Source of the DNA: Pseudomonas putida
GTDB lineage: Bacteria > Pseudomonadota > Gammaproteobacteria > Pseudomonadales > Pseudomonadaceae
Direction of reading: 5' to 3'
Assembly: GCF_001941965.1 (NCBI RefSeq)
Contig: NZ_MKZO01000036.1
Span: forward strand, 367,584-431,583
Length of the DNA: 64,000 nt
Positions 63,352 through 64,000 of the stretch are shown here, one piece after another. How positions within the stretch are numbered: the stretch's first letter is position 1; each line of letters starts with the position of its first letter. The translations under genes were made by a program, and so were the position numbers. The notes beneath the pieces were generated by a model. That model ran no database searches. It saw nothing but the letters and a program-made list of their open reading frames with translations, and was not told the origin of the DNA.

Positions 63352-63807
63352 ATGGACCGTCCCTCTTCCCACCGCCTGCGCCGTGGCCGGGTTTCAGAGC
63401 CCGGCAGGCTGTATGTACTGACTACTGCTACTGAACGCCGAGAACCGATATTCAACGATTTCGGCCTGGCCAGATTGGTGATCTATCAACTCAGGCAAAC
63501 AGAACAGGAAGGCTCGGTCACTTCTCTCGCATGGGTAGTGATGCCCGATCACCTGCACTGGTTGATTGAATTGAAGAATGTGACCCTGAAGACCTTGATG
63601 CGACGCTTCAAATCACGAAGTACCTGTGTTGTGAACAAGGCCTGTGGCCGACAAGGCAAGCTATGGCAGCAAGGGTTTCATGACCGGGCCTTGAGGCGGG
63701 AAGAAGATATCGTGGCAGTTGCCCGCTACATCGTCGCCAACCCGATTCGGGCTGGACTGGTCAGAAAGGCGGGTGATTATTCCCATTGGGATGCGGTGTG
63801 GCTGTAG
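63352..63807 (+). mobile_element. REP-associated tyrosine transposase (RAYT)
   Basis: 151-residue Y1-family (IS200-like) nuclease: HUH motif PDHLHWL with His67 and His69, catalytic Tyr126 in ARYIVANPIRAGL, and the RAYT start RRGRVSEPGRLYVLTTATERREP. Such proteins bind and cut REP sequences on one strand and are thought to mobilise REPINs while being domesticated. The gene is intact, and its stop overlaps the next REPIN. It is flanked by REPs that match the main family in this window, so it is the likely source. Confidence 0.92.
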
Positions 63808-63875
63808 GGCCTATCGCTGGCAAGCCAGCTCCCACAGGTCCCGCGGTGCACGCAATACCTGTGGGAGCTGGCTTG
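63807..63875. repeat. REPIN cut by an IS element
   Basis: First arm and spacer (CCCGCGGTGCACGCAATA) are complete, but the second arm stops after GTGGGAGCTGGCTTG, where the other copies continue CCAGCGAT. Confidence 0.88.
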
Positions 63876-64000
63876 TTCTGGTCAAGTTTTTCCGGACACC
63901 GATTACGGTGATCAGGCCGCCTGCTGCTCCATAGCTATCGGCGACAAGTAATTGTTGTGGCTGTGGAGCCTGACTCGGTTGTATCGCATGAAGAAGCTGG
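63874..64000 (-). mobile_element. End of an IS3-family insertion sequence (partial)
   Basis: The element begins near TGTTCTGGTCAAGTTTTTCC, a plausible terminal repeat, directly at the REPIN break. It continues past the window edge. Confidence 0.75.
63912..64000 (-). CDS. IS3-family transposase (OrfB) C-terminus, partial
   Basis: Minus-strand frame ending FMRYNRVRLHSHNNYLSPI then AMEQQAA and stop. The YNxxRxHSxxxYLSP pattern is the end of the IS3-type DDE integrase. Only 28 codons are visible. Confidence 0.82.
   Translation of the reverse strand, partial: SFFMRYNRVRLHSHNNYLSPIAMEQQAA

Overview
The window is a stretch of chromosome from a GC-rich gammaproteobacterium, almost certainly a Pseudomonas of the P. 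putida/P. fluorescens lineage. This rests on the gene order (hisB-hisH, asmA-mutY-yggX-tRNA-Phe, an amino-acid ABC operon, rmlBACD-dctBD, cysQ-nudE-yrfG, a LysM protein, fdhD-formate dehydrogenase), which matches the conserved Pseudomonas order I know. Further support comes from OprD-type porins, RpoD/Fur-like sites, and many REP sequences of the Pseudomonas type together with a RAYT transposase. Names come from reading translated sequence and motifs; no database search was run.

Layout. 1-16200 is core: histidine biosynthesis (hisH, hisB), an OFA transporter, asmA-mutY-yggX, tRNA-Phe, a lipoprotein, a polyphosphate kinase 2, a GabP-like permease, a four-gene basic-amino-acid-type ABC transporter, and a methyltransferase gene carrying four exact DnaA-box 9-mers. 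16200-23750 is an accessory zone around tRNA-Thr. It holds a degenerate tRNA-Pro(GGG) remnant, a mosaic of REP types, a three-gene cassette (a stand-alone colicin-E3-type ribonuclease domain, an acidic partner and an ImmA/IrrE metallopeptidase), two stress-type genes (DUF421, topoisomerase IB) behind a shared promoter block, a Fic protein behind a double inverted-repeat operator, and a truncated HicB. 23740-29720 is a catabolic cluster (porin, NTF2-like protein, FAD amine oxidase, permease) with a divergent AraC regulator. 29800-34070 has an OprD porin, a candidate small RNA, and a Fur-controlled TonB receptor. 34460-38620 has agmatine deiminase and a kinase-M23-aminotransferase fusion. 38827-42180 is dTDP-rhamnose synthesis; 42219-45433 is the C4-dicarboxylate two-component pair; 45433-52794 holds nucleotide housekeeping, a LysM protein, and a formate dehydrogenase locus with its LysR regulator. 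52911-63175 is an organosulfur island: tauABCD facing two tandem sfnB-type flavoproteins, a DszA-like monooxygenase and a MetNIQ-like importer. 63182-64000 has the RAYT gene between REPINs, one of which is cut by an IS3-family element running off the end.

How genes work together. The sulfur island imports taurine and other organosulfur compounds and oxidises them to release sulfite; cysQ elsewhere clears PAP. The amine cluster imports and oxidises an amine whose identity the sequence does not give. REPINs sit mainly between convergent genes and were probably spread by the RAYT. The most novel-looking element is the RNase/acidic protein/ImmA cassette at 17161-18647; the candidate small RNA at 31436-31515 is second.
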